From assembly GCA_031271295.1 (NCBI GenBank), contig JAISVZ010000095.1:1-35048 (forward strand): DNA of 35,048 nucleotides. The letters are read 5' to 3'. The translations under genes and the position numbers were made by a program. The notes beneath the pieces were generated by a model, which worked only from the letters and a program-made list of their open reading frames with translations, made no database searches and was not told the DNA's origin. Below are positions 15,019 to 22,358 of this stretch, in pieces (the stretch's first letter is position 1; each line of letters starts with the position of its first letter). The DNA comes from Clostridiales bacterium. GTDB lineage: Bacteria > Bacillota > Clostridia > Lachnospirales > WQUN01.

Positions 15019-17901
15019 ATGGTTATAACCGCAAATAACCCTATGGGTATCCACCACGCTTGGGGCAGAACAATAAAGGATGCCGTGCTTCGCTACAAGG
15101 CGATGAACGGTTTTTCGTGCCACTACCGCAACGGGTTCGATACCCAGGGGCTTTGGGTAGAGGTTGAGGTTGAAAAGGAACTTGGGTTTAACAACAAAAA
15201 GGATATAATGGCCTACGGGATGGGCAATTTTACGAAAAAATGCGTCGAACGCATTCAAAAGTTTTCCGGTGTTATAACGGAGCAGTCGAAACGGCTTGGG
15301 CAATGGATGGATTGGGATAACTCGTATTTTACCCATACGGACGAAAATATCTCCGCAATCTGGTTTTTCCTTAAATTATGCGGCGAAAAGGGACTTATAG
15401 CCAAAGCGCACCGCCCAATGCCGTGGTGCCCGCGCTGCCAAACGTCACTTTCCCAGCACGAGATGGCGGGTTCGCACACGGAAATAACCCATACGGCGGT
15501 TTTTGCCGTTGCAAAATTAAAAGACGCCGAATTTGACGCGCTGGTTTGGACAACAACGCCGTGGACACTTTCCGCCAACGCGGCGCTTGCGGTTAACCCG
15601 AATTTGGACTACGCGCTTGCGCAGTGCAAGGGTTTTGAAAGGCCTCTCGTGCTGGCAAAAAACGCGGTAAAGCAAGTTTTGGGCGACGCGAAAATAATAA
15701 AAACTCTTAAAGGCGCGGAGCTTTTGGGGCTGGAATACGAAACTTTTTTCCCAAACCTGCCCGCGCAGCATAATTTAAACTACACGGTAATTGCGTGGGA
15801 TGATGTTGACGCAAACGAGGGAAGCGGAATTGTGCATATAGCGCCGGGCTGCGGCGAGGAGGATTACGAGTTGGGCAAAAAGTTTTCCTTTCCCGAACTA
15901 AGCCCTTTGGACGAGGCGGGAGTATTTTTGCCCGGTTACGGTTTTCTTAGCGGAAAACCGGCATCCGAGTCGGCTGATTTGGTTTTTGAAAAACTGAAAG
16001 CGCAGGGAAAATTGTTTAAAACCCATAAATATTCGCACAGTTATCCCGTTTGCTGGCGGTGCAAGAGCGAGGTTTTGTATCGCCTTGTCAGCGAGTGGTT
16101 TATAAAAACCGAAGAAATAAAGCCGCAGCTTATTCAGGCCGCCCAAAGCGTAAAATGGGAGCCCGAATTTATAGGAAAACGTATGCAGGACTGGCTTAAC
16201 AATATGGGGGATTGGAATATCTCCCGCAAAAGGTCCTACGGCTTACCCTTGCCGTTTTATCCTTGCGATTCCTGCGGGCATCTTACGGTTATCGGTTCGA
16301 AGGATGAACTTTCGCGGCTTAGCGGCGAAGCGGCGCAAAATTTACCGGAATTACACCGCCCCTATATAGACGAGGTAAAAATAAAATGCCCTAAATGCGG
16401 CGAAGAAGTGCGGCGTGTGCCGGAGGTTGGCGACGTTTGGCTTGACGCGGGTATAGCACCGTTTTCCACCCTCGGATATTTTACGGATAGGGATGAGTGG
16501 GAGAAAAATTTCCCGGCCGAGTGGATAATAGAAATGAGCGAGCAAGTAAGGCTTTGGTTTTATTCCCAGCTTTTTATGAGCGTTGTTATAACGAACCGCG
16601 CACCGTATGAGCATGTGCAAACCAACAATTGGGTGGTTGCCGAGGACGGAACGAAGTTTTCAAAAACCGGGTATATGATTCGTTTCGACGATGCGGCGGA
16701 TAAAATGGGAGCGGACGCGGTGCGCTACCTTTTTGCGGGCGCGTCCCCGTATTCGGATGTACGCTTTGGGTTTTCACTTGGCGAGGCGGCGAGGCGCAAA
16801 CTGCTTGGGTTCTGGAATATATTTGTCTTTTTTATGACCTGCGCGGAAATTGACAAACCGCAAATAAATAAAAAACCTTCGGAAAACCTAACCGATAAAT
16901 GGCTTGAAAGCCGGGTGCGGTTTTTTGTAAACAGCGCGATTTCAAGCTATGAGAATTACAACCTGCCGGAGGTTGTGCGCGAATTTGAAAAATGTGTCAA
17001 CGATATATCCAACTGGTATGTGCGCATAAACCGCCGCCGGTTTTGGAGCGAAGATTTTACTGCGGATAAACAGGACGCGTATAATTCGCTGTATTTCGCA
17101 ATAAAACGTATCGCGCAGGCAATGGCGCCTATCCTGCCTTTTATGACGGAGTTTATCTGGCTTAACATGGCGCGCGTTTTCGAACCGGAAGCGGAATCTG
17201 TATTTCTTTCAAATTTTCCGGCAAAAGAGGAATACAGCAGTCAAATACTAACCGAAGCCGAACAGGTACGCGAGGTAACAGCACAAGTTTTGAAGCTTCG
17301 CAACGAAAAAAATAAAAAGGTAAAACAGCCCCTTTCCGTTTTGTATTTTGGCGCGGAGTATAAAAATATAGCGGCTTACGCCCATATAATACGCGACGAG
17401 GTAAATGTAAAGGAAATTGTATTTTTGGAAAACTTCGGCGGTTTAAGCGGTGAAGAAATGAGCGGTTTAAAAGGCGGAAGTTTAAGCGGCAACGGTTTGA
17501 AAGAGTGCGAGTGTATCGCAAAAGCGGCGGACGGCTTGAAAAGCTGCGAGTGTATCGCGAAAGCGGCGGATGGTTTGAAAAGCTGCGAGTGTATCGCGAA
17601 ATCGGCGAACGGTTTTCCGGCCGCTATAAACACCGAAATAACGCGGGAATTAAAAGCCGAGGGGATATACAGGGAAATTTTGCGTTTTTGCCAGGTTCTG
17701 CGAAAAGACGCCGGCTTTGCAATTACAAGCAAGGTTACGCTGAATTTTGCTGCAAAATCGGAAGCAATTCGCGAGGTAATAACGGCTTACGAAATGGAAA
17801 TAATGCGCGAAACGTTATCTGAGATAGGCGATGTTGATATGCCTGTGCTGCAAAGGGAGGTTAGCATAAATGGCGAGAGTGTGGTTATTTCGGTAAAATG
17901 A
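15019..17901 (+). CDS. ileS: Isoleucyl-tRNA synthetase with GIHH in place of HIGH and a shortened N-terminus
   Basis: 960 residues from ATG 15019, which has GGGGAGGTG upstream; further upstream is T-box terminator sequence. Class I features: TANNPMGIHHAWGRTIKD (4-21) at the HIGH site, where the motif reads GIHH (10-13), and KFSKT (546-550) for KMSKS. There are also the WCPRC and paired CxxC zinc sites, the WTTTPWTL editing-domain motif, and the anticodon-binding domain. About 45-50 residues that normally precede the TANG strand (through the Y-E/D-G-P motif) are absent. Near the C-terminus, residues 826-864 are three tandem 13-residue repeats (G-L-K-S-C-E-C-I-A-K-A-A-D) unlike the family. An altered GxHH motif has been reported in some IleRS2 enzymes and linked to mupirocin hyper-resistance. 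Whether this copy is active alone is uncertain. Confidence 0.92.
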   Translation: MVITANNPMGIHHAWGRTIKDAVLRYKAMNGFSCHYRNGFDTQGLWVEVEVEKELGFNNKKDIMAYGMGNFTKKCVERIQKFSGVITEQSKRLGQWMDWDNSYFTHTDENISAIWFFLKLCGEKGLIAKAHRPMPWCPRCQTSLSQHEMAGSHTEITHTAVFAVAKLKDAEFDALVWTTTPWTLSANAALAVNPNLDYALAQCKGFERPLVLAKNAVKQVLGDAKIIKTLKGAELLGLEYETFFPNLPAQHNLNYTVIAWDDVDANEGSGIVHIAPGCGEEDYELGKKFSFPELSPLDEAGVFLPGYGFLSGKPASESADLVFEKLKAQGKLFKTHKYSHSYPVCWRCKSEVLYRLVSEWFIKTEEIKPQLIQAAQSVKWEPEFIGKRMQDWLNNMGDWNISRKRSYGLPLPFYPCDSCGHLTVIGSKDELSRLSGEAAQNLPELHRPYIDEVKIKCPKCGEEVRRVPEVGDVWLDAGIAPFSTLGYFTDRDEWEKNFPAEWIIEMSEQVRLWFYSQLFMSVVITNRAPYEHVQTNNWVVAEDGTKFSKTGYMIRFDDAADKMGADAVRYLFAGASPYSDVRFGFSLGEAARRKLLGFWNIFVFFMTCAEIDKPQINKKPSENLTDKWLESRVRFFVNSAISSYENYNLPEVVREFEKCVNDISNWYVRINRRRFWSEDFTADKQDAYNSLYFAIKRIAQAMAPILPFMTEFIWLNMARVFEPEAESVFLSNFPAKEEYSSQILTEAEQVREVTAQVLKLRNEKNKKVKQPLSVLYFGAEYKNIAAYAHIIRDEVNVKEIVFLENFGGLSGEEMSGLKGGSLSGNGLKECECIAKAADGLKSCECIAKAADGLKSCECIAKSANGFPAAINTEITRELKAEGIYREILRFCQVLRKDAGFAITSKVTLNFAAKSEAIREVITAYEMEIMRETLSEIGDVDMPVLQREVSINGESVVISVK
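17494..17610 (+). repeat. 39-bp in-frame tandem repeat (three copies) in ileS
   Basis: Copies at 17494-17532, 17533-17571 and 17572-17610 differ by a few bases. Each encodes a 13-residue unit with a Cys-Glu-Cys core. A degenerate Gly/Ser/Leu-rich precursor lies just upstream (17440-17493). Confidence 0.95.
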
Positions 17902-17952
17902 GGCGCATAAATATCACTAAGTATCACAATGGCTTAAAAAATTTCAAAAAAT

Positions 17953-17980
17953 TTGCCTTTTGCCAAAATGCGTATATAAT
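17953..17980 (+). promoter_or_regulatory. Promoter of the DUF1858 gene
   Basis: TTGCCT (17953-17958), a 16-base spacer and TATAAT (17975-17980), 50 bases before the start codon. Confidence 0.5.
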
Positions 17981-18030
17981 ATATCCGTAGTTGACAAAAC
18001 TAAATATTAAATAATTTTGGGAGGCGTATT

Positions 18031-18237
18031 ATGAAACAAATATCCAAGGATATGACAATTGCGGAAATTTTGACGGTGGATCGCGGAGTGGTTCCGTTTT
18101 TACTAAATGCCGGTATGCACTGTGTGGGCTGCCCATCGGCCGCAATGGAAACTCTGGAAGAGGCAAGTTTTGTACACGGTACCGAAGTGGACAACCTTGT
18201 TGACGAAATTAACGACTATCTAAAAGCATCCGCATAA
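18031..18237 (+). CDS. DUF1858 small redox-disulfide protein
   Basis: 68 residues, the full length of the family. It has the pattern ITKDM-I-EIL (here [11 protein letters not shown]), then a [19 protein letters not shown] core whose C-x2-C pair (Cys32 and Cys35 by count) is the proposed redox disulfide, then ETLEEAS and a helical tail. Such domains occur alone or fused to ScdA/hybrid-cluster proteins in anaerobes and are thought to take part in redox chemistry or metal-cluster handling. GGGAGG precedes the ATG. It is monocistronic, with its own promoter and terminator. Confidence 0.9.
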   Translation: MKQISKDMTIAEILTVDRGVVPFLLNAGMHCVGCPSAAMETLEEASFVHGTEVDNLVDEINDYLKASA

Positions 18238-18242
18238 AAACT

Positions 18243-18278
18243 CCCCGTTCAAGTTGATAAATTTGAGCGGGGTTTTTT
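18243..18278 (+). terminator. Intrinsic terminator after the DUF1858 gene
   Basis: A 10-bp stem, CCCCGTTCAA paired with TTGAGCGGGG (one G-U), is followed by TTTTTT. Confidence 0.9.
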
Positions 18279-18299
18279 GCAAAGCAAGGTTGGTGTTTT

Positions 18300-19310
18300 A
18301 TGAAAAACTACTCGAACAGATTTATGGCGACATGTGTTCCCGGCTTGGAATTTGTTCTTGCCGCAGAAATAAATGAAAAATTTCCAAACGCTAATAATAT
18401 GGCGGAAATACGCGGCAAAGTTGTATTCGACATGCTTTCGGAGCCTGCGGATTACGGCGTGTTAAAATGCGCCGACAATTTATATAAGTTGTATCGGGTA
18501 TTTTCGGCAGGTGTTCATAAATCCGACTTGCCATGTATCGGTAAAAACATCAGCAGCATTGATTTCGAAGCCGGCGAAAGTTCAGCAAAAAAAATAATAG
18601 TGAGCGTAAGCCGAACCGGAAAACATACATATTCGCGCTTTGACGCGGAAAATCAAATTACGCAAAGCCTTTTATCTGCGGGGAATTTTGCGCAGGGAAC
18701 CGCAGAAAACCACAATTTTGCGCTGCGTGTGGATATTACGGATGAAATCTGCTCCGTTTATAAACAGCTTACCTTGGCCGAAACGCGTTTTAGGGGAACT
18801 TTTTTTCAAAGCGTTCCGGGCGGCATAAGGCACTCGGCGGCGCATTGCCTTGTGCGTTTAAGCTTCCCCCAAAACACCGATATTTTTTACGACCCGTTTT
18901 GCGGCGCGGGTACAATACCTTTTGAGCGTTCCTTCTATAAGGGTAAAAAGATATTCGCAAGCGATTATGATACCGGCGTTTTAGAAAAAGCGCGGGCGAA
19001 TTTAGGCCAAAGCGCCATAATTTTTGAAGCGGACGCGGCAAATACCAAAATGAAAGAGTGCGGTGTCAGCAAGGTTGTAACGAATATGCCGTGGGGGAAG
19101 CAGGTAAAGGTTTCGGCCTTGGAACAATTGTATTCGGATTTTATGCGGGAACTAAAACGGATTTTAGCACCGAACGGCATTGCGGTTATTTTAACAGACC
19201 AAACCGAGAATATTAAAAATTCGTGTAATGTGCACGGGTTAAGCTGCCGGAGTTTGGCGAAGCTGAGCCTGCACGGGCTGCATCCCGAAGTTTTTGAAGT
19301 AAAAGATTAA
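18300..19310 (+). CDS. THUMP-type class I RNA methyltransferase (Trm14/RlmL-like)
   Basis: 336 residues. The N-terminal part (MATCVPGLEFVLAAEI, then a THUMP-like region to about residue 150) resembles THUMP-containing RNA methyltransferases. The C-terminal Rossmann domain has DPFCGAGTIPFE for S-adenosylmethionine binding and TNMPWGKQ as the N-x-P-[FWY] catalytic motif of N2-guanine methyltransferases. The likely target is a guanosine in tRNA or 23S rRNA; which one cannot be told from sequence. The start ATG at 18300 lies just after the DUF1858 terminator, with AAGG-type spacing only, so the ribosome site is weak. It appears monocistronic. Confidence 0.85.
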   Translation: MKNYSNRFMATCVPGLEFVLAAEINEKFPNANNMAEIRGKVVFDMLSEPADYGVLKCADNLYKLYRVFSAGVHKSDLPCIGKNISSIDFEAGESSAKKIIVSVSRTGKHTYSRFDAENQITQSLLSAGNFAQGTAENHNFALRVDITDEICSVYKQLTLAETRFRGTFFQSVPGGIRHSAAHCLVRLSFPQNTDIFYDPFCGAGTIPFERSFYKGKKIFASDYDTGVLEKARANLGQSAIIFEADAANTKMKECGVSKVVTNMPWGKQVKVSALEQLYSDFMRELKRILAPNGIAVILTDQTENIKNSCNVHGLSCRSLAKLSLHGLHPEVFEVKD

Positions 19311-19369
19311 GCGCTTTACAACAGTAATTATTTATCATTAACTTATATCAGCAAAAAGGAGTGTTGATT

Positions 19370-20821
19370 TTGAAAAGAGGGAGAATTTATTTACTTACGC
19401 TTTGCCTGTTAGTTTTTTTATCCGCCTGTAACGCCGCGCCCGCAACGGAAGCCGAATCGGAAACTGTACAGGCGCAAGCTGTCTCACCGGATGAGGTGCA
19501 ATCGCAGACGCAAGCCGCCGCGCCGGACGGGGGACAGGAGCAGGCCGCCGCACCGGACGGGGAACAATCACAATCGCAAACCGCCGCACCGGACGGGGGA
19601 CAGGAGCAGGCCGCCGCACCGGACGGGGGACAATCACAATCGCAAACCGCCGCACCGGATACCGAACTGAATTCACAAGGAGATGAAGCTTTGAAGATAT
19701 TACCCGAAACACAATATCAAACCGGCATAGAAGTTCTTGAACGTTCGCTTTTGGCGACGGGGAATGTTTCGCGCTTTTCAAAAGCGTTTGAAAAAGCCGC
19801 AAACGGAGAGGAAGTTACAGTTGCGTTTATCGGAGGCTCCATTACCGAAGGGCTTAACGCAAACGCGGAAACCTGCTACGCGGCGCTTACGGTTAATTGG
19901 ATGAAAAGAGTGTTTAACAACAAAAATATTAAGCTTATAAACGCGGGCGAAAGCGGAACCGGCTCAAAACTTGGCGTTATGCGCGTAACGCCGCAGGTTT
20001 TGGACGCAAAGCCTGACATTGTTTTTATTGAGTTCGCGGTTAACGACGGCACGGATGCGGATTCCAACTCGGCATACGAAAGCTTAATACGAAAAAATTT
20101 GAATGGCGAAAGCGAACCCGCAGTGGGGCTGCTTTTTACCGTATTAAAAAACGGATACAGCAACCAGGACAATATGGCGAAAATAGGCGCGTACTACGCT
20201 CTTCCCATGTTTACCGTAAAGGATTCAATTTTTGCGGAAATTACCGCCGGAAACATGACATGGGAAGATTATTCCAACGACGAATCCCACCCGCACACCG
20301 ACGGGCACAAGATGGTTGCTGAAATTATGCAGTACGGACTTGAAGCCATCTATAACCAAGCGGCGGAGGGCACCGCAAGCGGGCAGCTTATTCCGAATAT
20401 GCCAACGATTGGCCGCCGCTACGAGGATATCGTGTTCCTTAACAAAAACAATTTTGATCCGGAGGATATTGGGTCTTTCACGAAGGAAACATCGGATACC
20501 AAACCGCTTTTAAACGGAGGGTGGAAGCGGGCGGCAAACGACGAATCCGCAGACCCGTTCAAATTTACGCTTACCGCAAAAGAAGTTTACTTAATTTATT
20601 GGGAAACGCCCGGCTACGGTAACCCCCACGCCGGCAGTGCGGAAATTTACGTTAACGGCGAATTAAAAACAACCGCCGACGCAAACAAAAACTGGGGCAA
20701 CCCGGCGTTTTTGAGTATCGCCGCCGACACTCAGGCATCTGAACTGAAATTTGAAATTAAACCGGCGCCGGATACGCTCGCAAATCCGTTCTGGATTTTG
20801 GGAATTGCGTATATTCCGTAA
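19370..20821 (+). CDS. Secreted SGNH/GDSL-type hydrolase lipoprotein with a repeat linker
   Basis: 483 residues from TTG 19370 (AAAAGGAG eight bases upstream). The signal peptide ends in a lipobox LSAC, so the protein is probably lipid-anchored outside the membrane. A Gln/Ala/Pro/Asp-rich spacer of about 80 residues follows, made largely of two 23-residue repeats (AAAPDGGQEQ and related units). The SGNH domain then shows VAFIGGSITEG with the nucleophile Ser157, an Asn in EFAVNDG, and the DESHPHTDGH block with the Asp/His pair (Asp304, His307). A C-terminal beta-rich domain of about 120 residues may bind carbohydrate. Relatives deacetylate or deacylate polysaccharides; the actual substrate is unknown. 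Confidence 0.9.
   Translation: MKRGRIYLLTLCLLVFLSACNAAPATEAESETVQAQAVSPDEVQSQTQAAAPDGGQEQAAAPDGEQSQSQTAAPDGGQEQAAAPDGGQSQSQTAAPDTELNSQGDEALKILPETQYQTGIEVLERSLLATGNVSRFSKAFEKAANGEEVTVAFIGGSITEGLNANAETCYAALTVNWMKRVFNNKNIKLINAGESGTGSKLGVMRVTPQVLDAKPDIVFIEFAVNDGTDADSNSAYESLIRKNLNGESEPAVGLLFTVLKNGYSNQDNMAKIGAYYALPMFTVKDSIFAEITAGNMTWEDYSNDESHPHTDGHKMVAEIMQYGLEAIYNQAAEGTASGQLIPNMPTIGRRYEDIVFLNKNNFDPEDIGSFTKETSDTKPLLNGGWKRAANDESADPFKFTLTAKEVYLIYWETPGYGNPHAGSAEIYVNGELKTTADANKNWGNPAFLSIAADTQASELKFEIKPAPDTLANPFWILGIAYIP
19514..19651 (+). repeat. 69-bp in-frame tandem repeat in the SGNH lipoprotein
   Basis: Two nearly identical 69-bp units (19514-19582, 19583-19651) and the beginning of a third. Each unit combines a 10-residue and a 13-residue segment that both start A-A/T-A-P-D-G. 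Confidence 0.9.
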
Positions 20822-20853
20822 ACTTAATGCAAATTTAACGTCAGTCTCCTTTG

Positions 20854-20880
20854 CACCTTTTTTAAGCGCGGGCATAGTAT
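20854..20880 (+). promoter_or_regulatory. Possible mother-cell sporulation (sigma-K-like) promoter
   Basis: CACC (20854-20857) and CATAGTAT (20873-20880), with AC and CATA 16 bases apart, resemble the sigma-K consensus. This lies about 55 bases before a small gene that looks spore-related. Weak motif match; speculative. Confidence 0.25.
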
Positions 20881-20934
20881 GACATTAGGACAACGTTTAG
20901 TTTGTCCGGAGCTTAAATGAAAGGAGGCATTCTA

Positions 20935-21240
20935 ATGTCCGAAAGATATTTACTTGAAAGTTTGGCCAGCAATTTAGGCAGAACAGTTACTATTTTTACT
21001 ACAAGCGGCGGGCTCTCCGGCGGTGGTTTCACAGGAGTTCTTGCGGCTGTAAACGAGAGTGCGGTTAAGCTTATAACCGATATCGGTGCGGCTCCCGCTT
21101 GCGCTCTTGGCAGCTCCTGCGGCTCGCCCAGCGGATTAGGCGGCTTTGGCGGCTGCGGTTGCGGCTCGAACAACTGGCTTGGCTCCGTAACGGAAATCCC
21201 GATTTGCAAGATTGCCGGTTTTACGCACAGCGCCATTTAA
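20935..21240 (+). CDS. Small Gly/Cys-rich hypothetical protein, possibly spore-associated
   Basis: 101 residues from ATG 20935 with AAAGGAGG upstream. The N-terminal half (LLESLASNLGRTVTIFTTS, then FTGVLAAVNESAVKLIT) looks like a small beta-barrel domain of the kind seen in short clostridial hypothetical and DUF2642-like spore proteins. A Gly/Ser/Cys-rich loop (about 60-80, with C-G-C-G) and a closing VTEIPICKIAGFTHSAI strand follow. No catalytic motif is visible. The upstream DNA has a possible sigma-K-type site and the next gene is spoIIID, which suggests but does not prove a role in the spore coat. Confidence 0.65.
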   Translation: MSERYLLESLASNLGRTVTIFTTSGGLSGGGFTGVLAAVNESAVKLITDIGAAPACALGSSCGSPSGLGGFGGCGCGSNNWLGSVTEIPICKIAGFTHSAI

Positions 21241-21309
21241 TGCCGCGTTCTTAAACTGCCCGGATTTTAAATGTTTTTTTCGGGCGGGAAACCTTATTAC
21301 AGCTACTAA

Positions 21310-21393
21310 AGAGGAAAGCCTCTGAGATATAGATAAAGGGCGCGGAAGGTAACCATCTTACCTCCCGCGCCCCGGCAGCCCGTTTCGGGGCTG
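21310..21393 (+). ncRNA. Unassigned structured RNA region (three hairpins)
   Basis: Consecutive stems are AGAGG/CCTCT (21310-21314/21319-21323), a long 15-bp stem with one mismatch (21338-21352/21358-21372, loop ccatc), and CAGCCC/GGGCTG (21376-21381/21388-21393). They are followed by a strong terminator. I matched this to no riboswitch class I know. It could be a 3' UTR of the small upstream gene, a leader-less small RNA, or a riboswitch-like element. Confidence 0.4.
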
Positions 21394-21398
21394 TTAAA

Positions 21399-21431
21399 AA
21401 CCGCCGCAATTGCCATGCGGCGGTTTTTTTA
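21399..21431. terminator. Bidirectional terminator between the small gene and spoIIID
   Basis: A perfect 10-bp stem AACCGCCGCA/TGCGGCGGTT (21399-21408/21415-21424) has a T run on the plus strand and a run of five T on the minus strand, so it can end transcripts from both converging genes. Confidence 0.9.
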
Positions 21432-21437
21432 CTATGT

Positions 21438-21719
21438 TTAGCTGAATTTTTTTATAACTCCCGAATGCTTCGGTAAGCTCATATACTTTTCTTTTGTCGC
21501 CAGCCCTCCTCTTATATGGCGCTCCGATTTATTAACTTCGAGCACTCTGCGCGCCTCACCCGCCAGTTTGGGGTTTATCGCCACAAGTCTCTCGGTAACG
21601 TCCTTATGTACTGTAGATTTGGATATTCCAAATTTCTTTGCGGTTTCTCTTACGGTTGCGTTAGAGCCTATAATGTAATTTGCAACTTCAACGGCACGCT
21701 CCTCTATGTAAGCCTTCAT
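21438..21719 (-). CDS. spoIIID: Sporulation transcription factor SpoIIID
   Basis: 93 residues, the same length as the Bacillus subtilis protein. The start at ATG 21719 is set by AAGGAGGG upstream; the open frame extends further without one. The helix-turn-helix (ATVRETAKKFGISKSTVHKD, about 21-40) and the basic C-terminal half (ERHIRGGLATKEKYM) are both present. SpoIIID is the mother-cell DNA-binding regulator acting after sigma-E, repressing early and activating later genes, including sigK. Upstream on the minus strand, ATAACA (21779-21774) and CATATAAAT (21760-21752), 13 bases apart, are compatible with sigma-E control. Its presence is the best marker that this organism forms endospores. Confidence 0.96.
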   Translation of the reverse strand: MKAYIEERAVEVANYIIGSNATVRETAKKFGISKSTVHKDVTERLVAINPKLAGEARRVLEVNKSERHIRGGLATKEKYMSLPKHSGVIKKFS

Positions 21720-21751
21720 GAAATTGCCCTCCTTAATACATTCGTCTTTTA

Positions 21752-21779
21752 ATTTATATGACGAGGGTAGCCTTGTTAT
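21752..21779 (-). promoter_or_regulatory. Possible sigma-E-type promoter of spoIIID
   Basis: ATAACA, 13 bases, CATATAAAT on the minus strand, about 33 bases ahead of the start. Partial match only; known regulation of spoIIID in Bacillus makes it plausible. Confidence 0.3.
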
Positions 21780-21866
21780 GTGTGATTTTCTTGAAATGCT
21801 TAATAACACTGAATGTCTCTTCATATTCACCTCATGTTCAGGAACGCTTTTTCACTTTTTCCAAAG

Positions 21867-21895
21867 TTGACATTGCCGGCACCTTCTAATATAAT
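21867..21895 (+). promoter_or_regulatory. Consensus promoter of tRNA-Arg
   Basis: Exact TTGACA (21867-21872), 17 bases, exact TATAAT (21890-21895), nine bases ahead of the mature tRNA 5' end. Confidence 0.9.
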
Positions 21896-21904
21896 GCCTG
21901 TGTT

Positions 21905-21978
21905 GTACCCTTAGCTCAGTTGGATAGAGTGACGGCCTCCGAAGCCGTAGGTCGCGGGTTCGACTCCCGTGGGGTACG
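21905..21978 (+). tRNA. tRNA-Arg (anticodon CCG)
   Basis: Complete cloverleaf: acceptor GTACCCT/GGGGTAC, D-arm with AGCTCAGTTGGATAGAGT, anticodon stem ACGGC/GCCGT with loop CTCCGAA (anticodon CCG, reads CGG), T-arm GCGGGTTCGACTCCCGT, discriminator G. The 3' CCA is not encoded. Confidence 0.96.
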
Positions 21979-21981
21979 GAA

Positions 21982-22020
21982 AACCTCTGATAAACACAGC
22001 GTTTGTCAGAGGTTATTTTT
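21982..22020 (+). terminator. Terminator of the tRNA-Arg transcript
   Basis: A 14-bp stem (21982-21995/22001-22014, one G-U, loop acagc) followed by ATTTTTT. Confidence 0.9.
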
Positions 22021-22206
22021 TCGGCGAAGGGATTTGACGCATTTTTACGCAACACATTTTGGCATTTCAATTTAATCTGCTTTCAAAAATCACAACAGTT
22101 TCATCTGCTTCAACAAAACAAGTATAATTTACAAAAAAAAGACCAATATATAGTAAACGGCTTAATAAGAAACTGGCGACATTTTGTTAAGCGAGCGCAG
22201 TAACTT

Positions 22207-22307
22207 ATACTAATTCTGTTTAAAAAGTTTGAAACCGGCACCCCAAAACGCCGAAAATCACGCGATTTTGGGGGCTTGGCTTCAACTTTTTAAATTGGAA
22301 TTAGTAT
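22207..22307. repeat. Large imperfect inverted repeat (hairpin element)
   Basis: Two arms of about 45 bp (22207-22250 and 22262-22307) are complementary over most of their length. Matched blocks include atactaattc/gaattagtat and tttaaaaagtt/aactttttaaa. There is no open frame and no T run. It may be a MITE-like remnant or a long RNA hairpin in the leader of the next gene. The rest of 22023-22358 shows no gene. Confidence 0.7.
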
Positions 22308-22358
22308 TAGCCGCACAACACGGCGAAGTATGCACGGAAACTACGAGGAGGTCTTTTT

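Noticed and set aside
21241-21431. c-di-GMP-I, TPP or RNase P RNA
   Set aside because: Short similarities (GAGGAAAG, CTGAGAT) are present, but the defining conserved blocks of those RNAs are absent and the stems do not match.
22207-22307. Insertion sequence
   Set aside because: The inverted arms enclose only a few bases and no transposase frame, so at most a MITE-like remnant is supportable.
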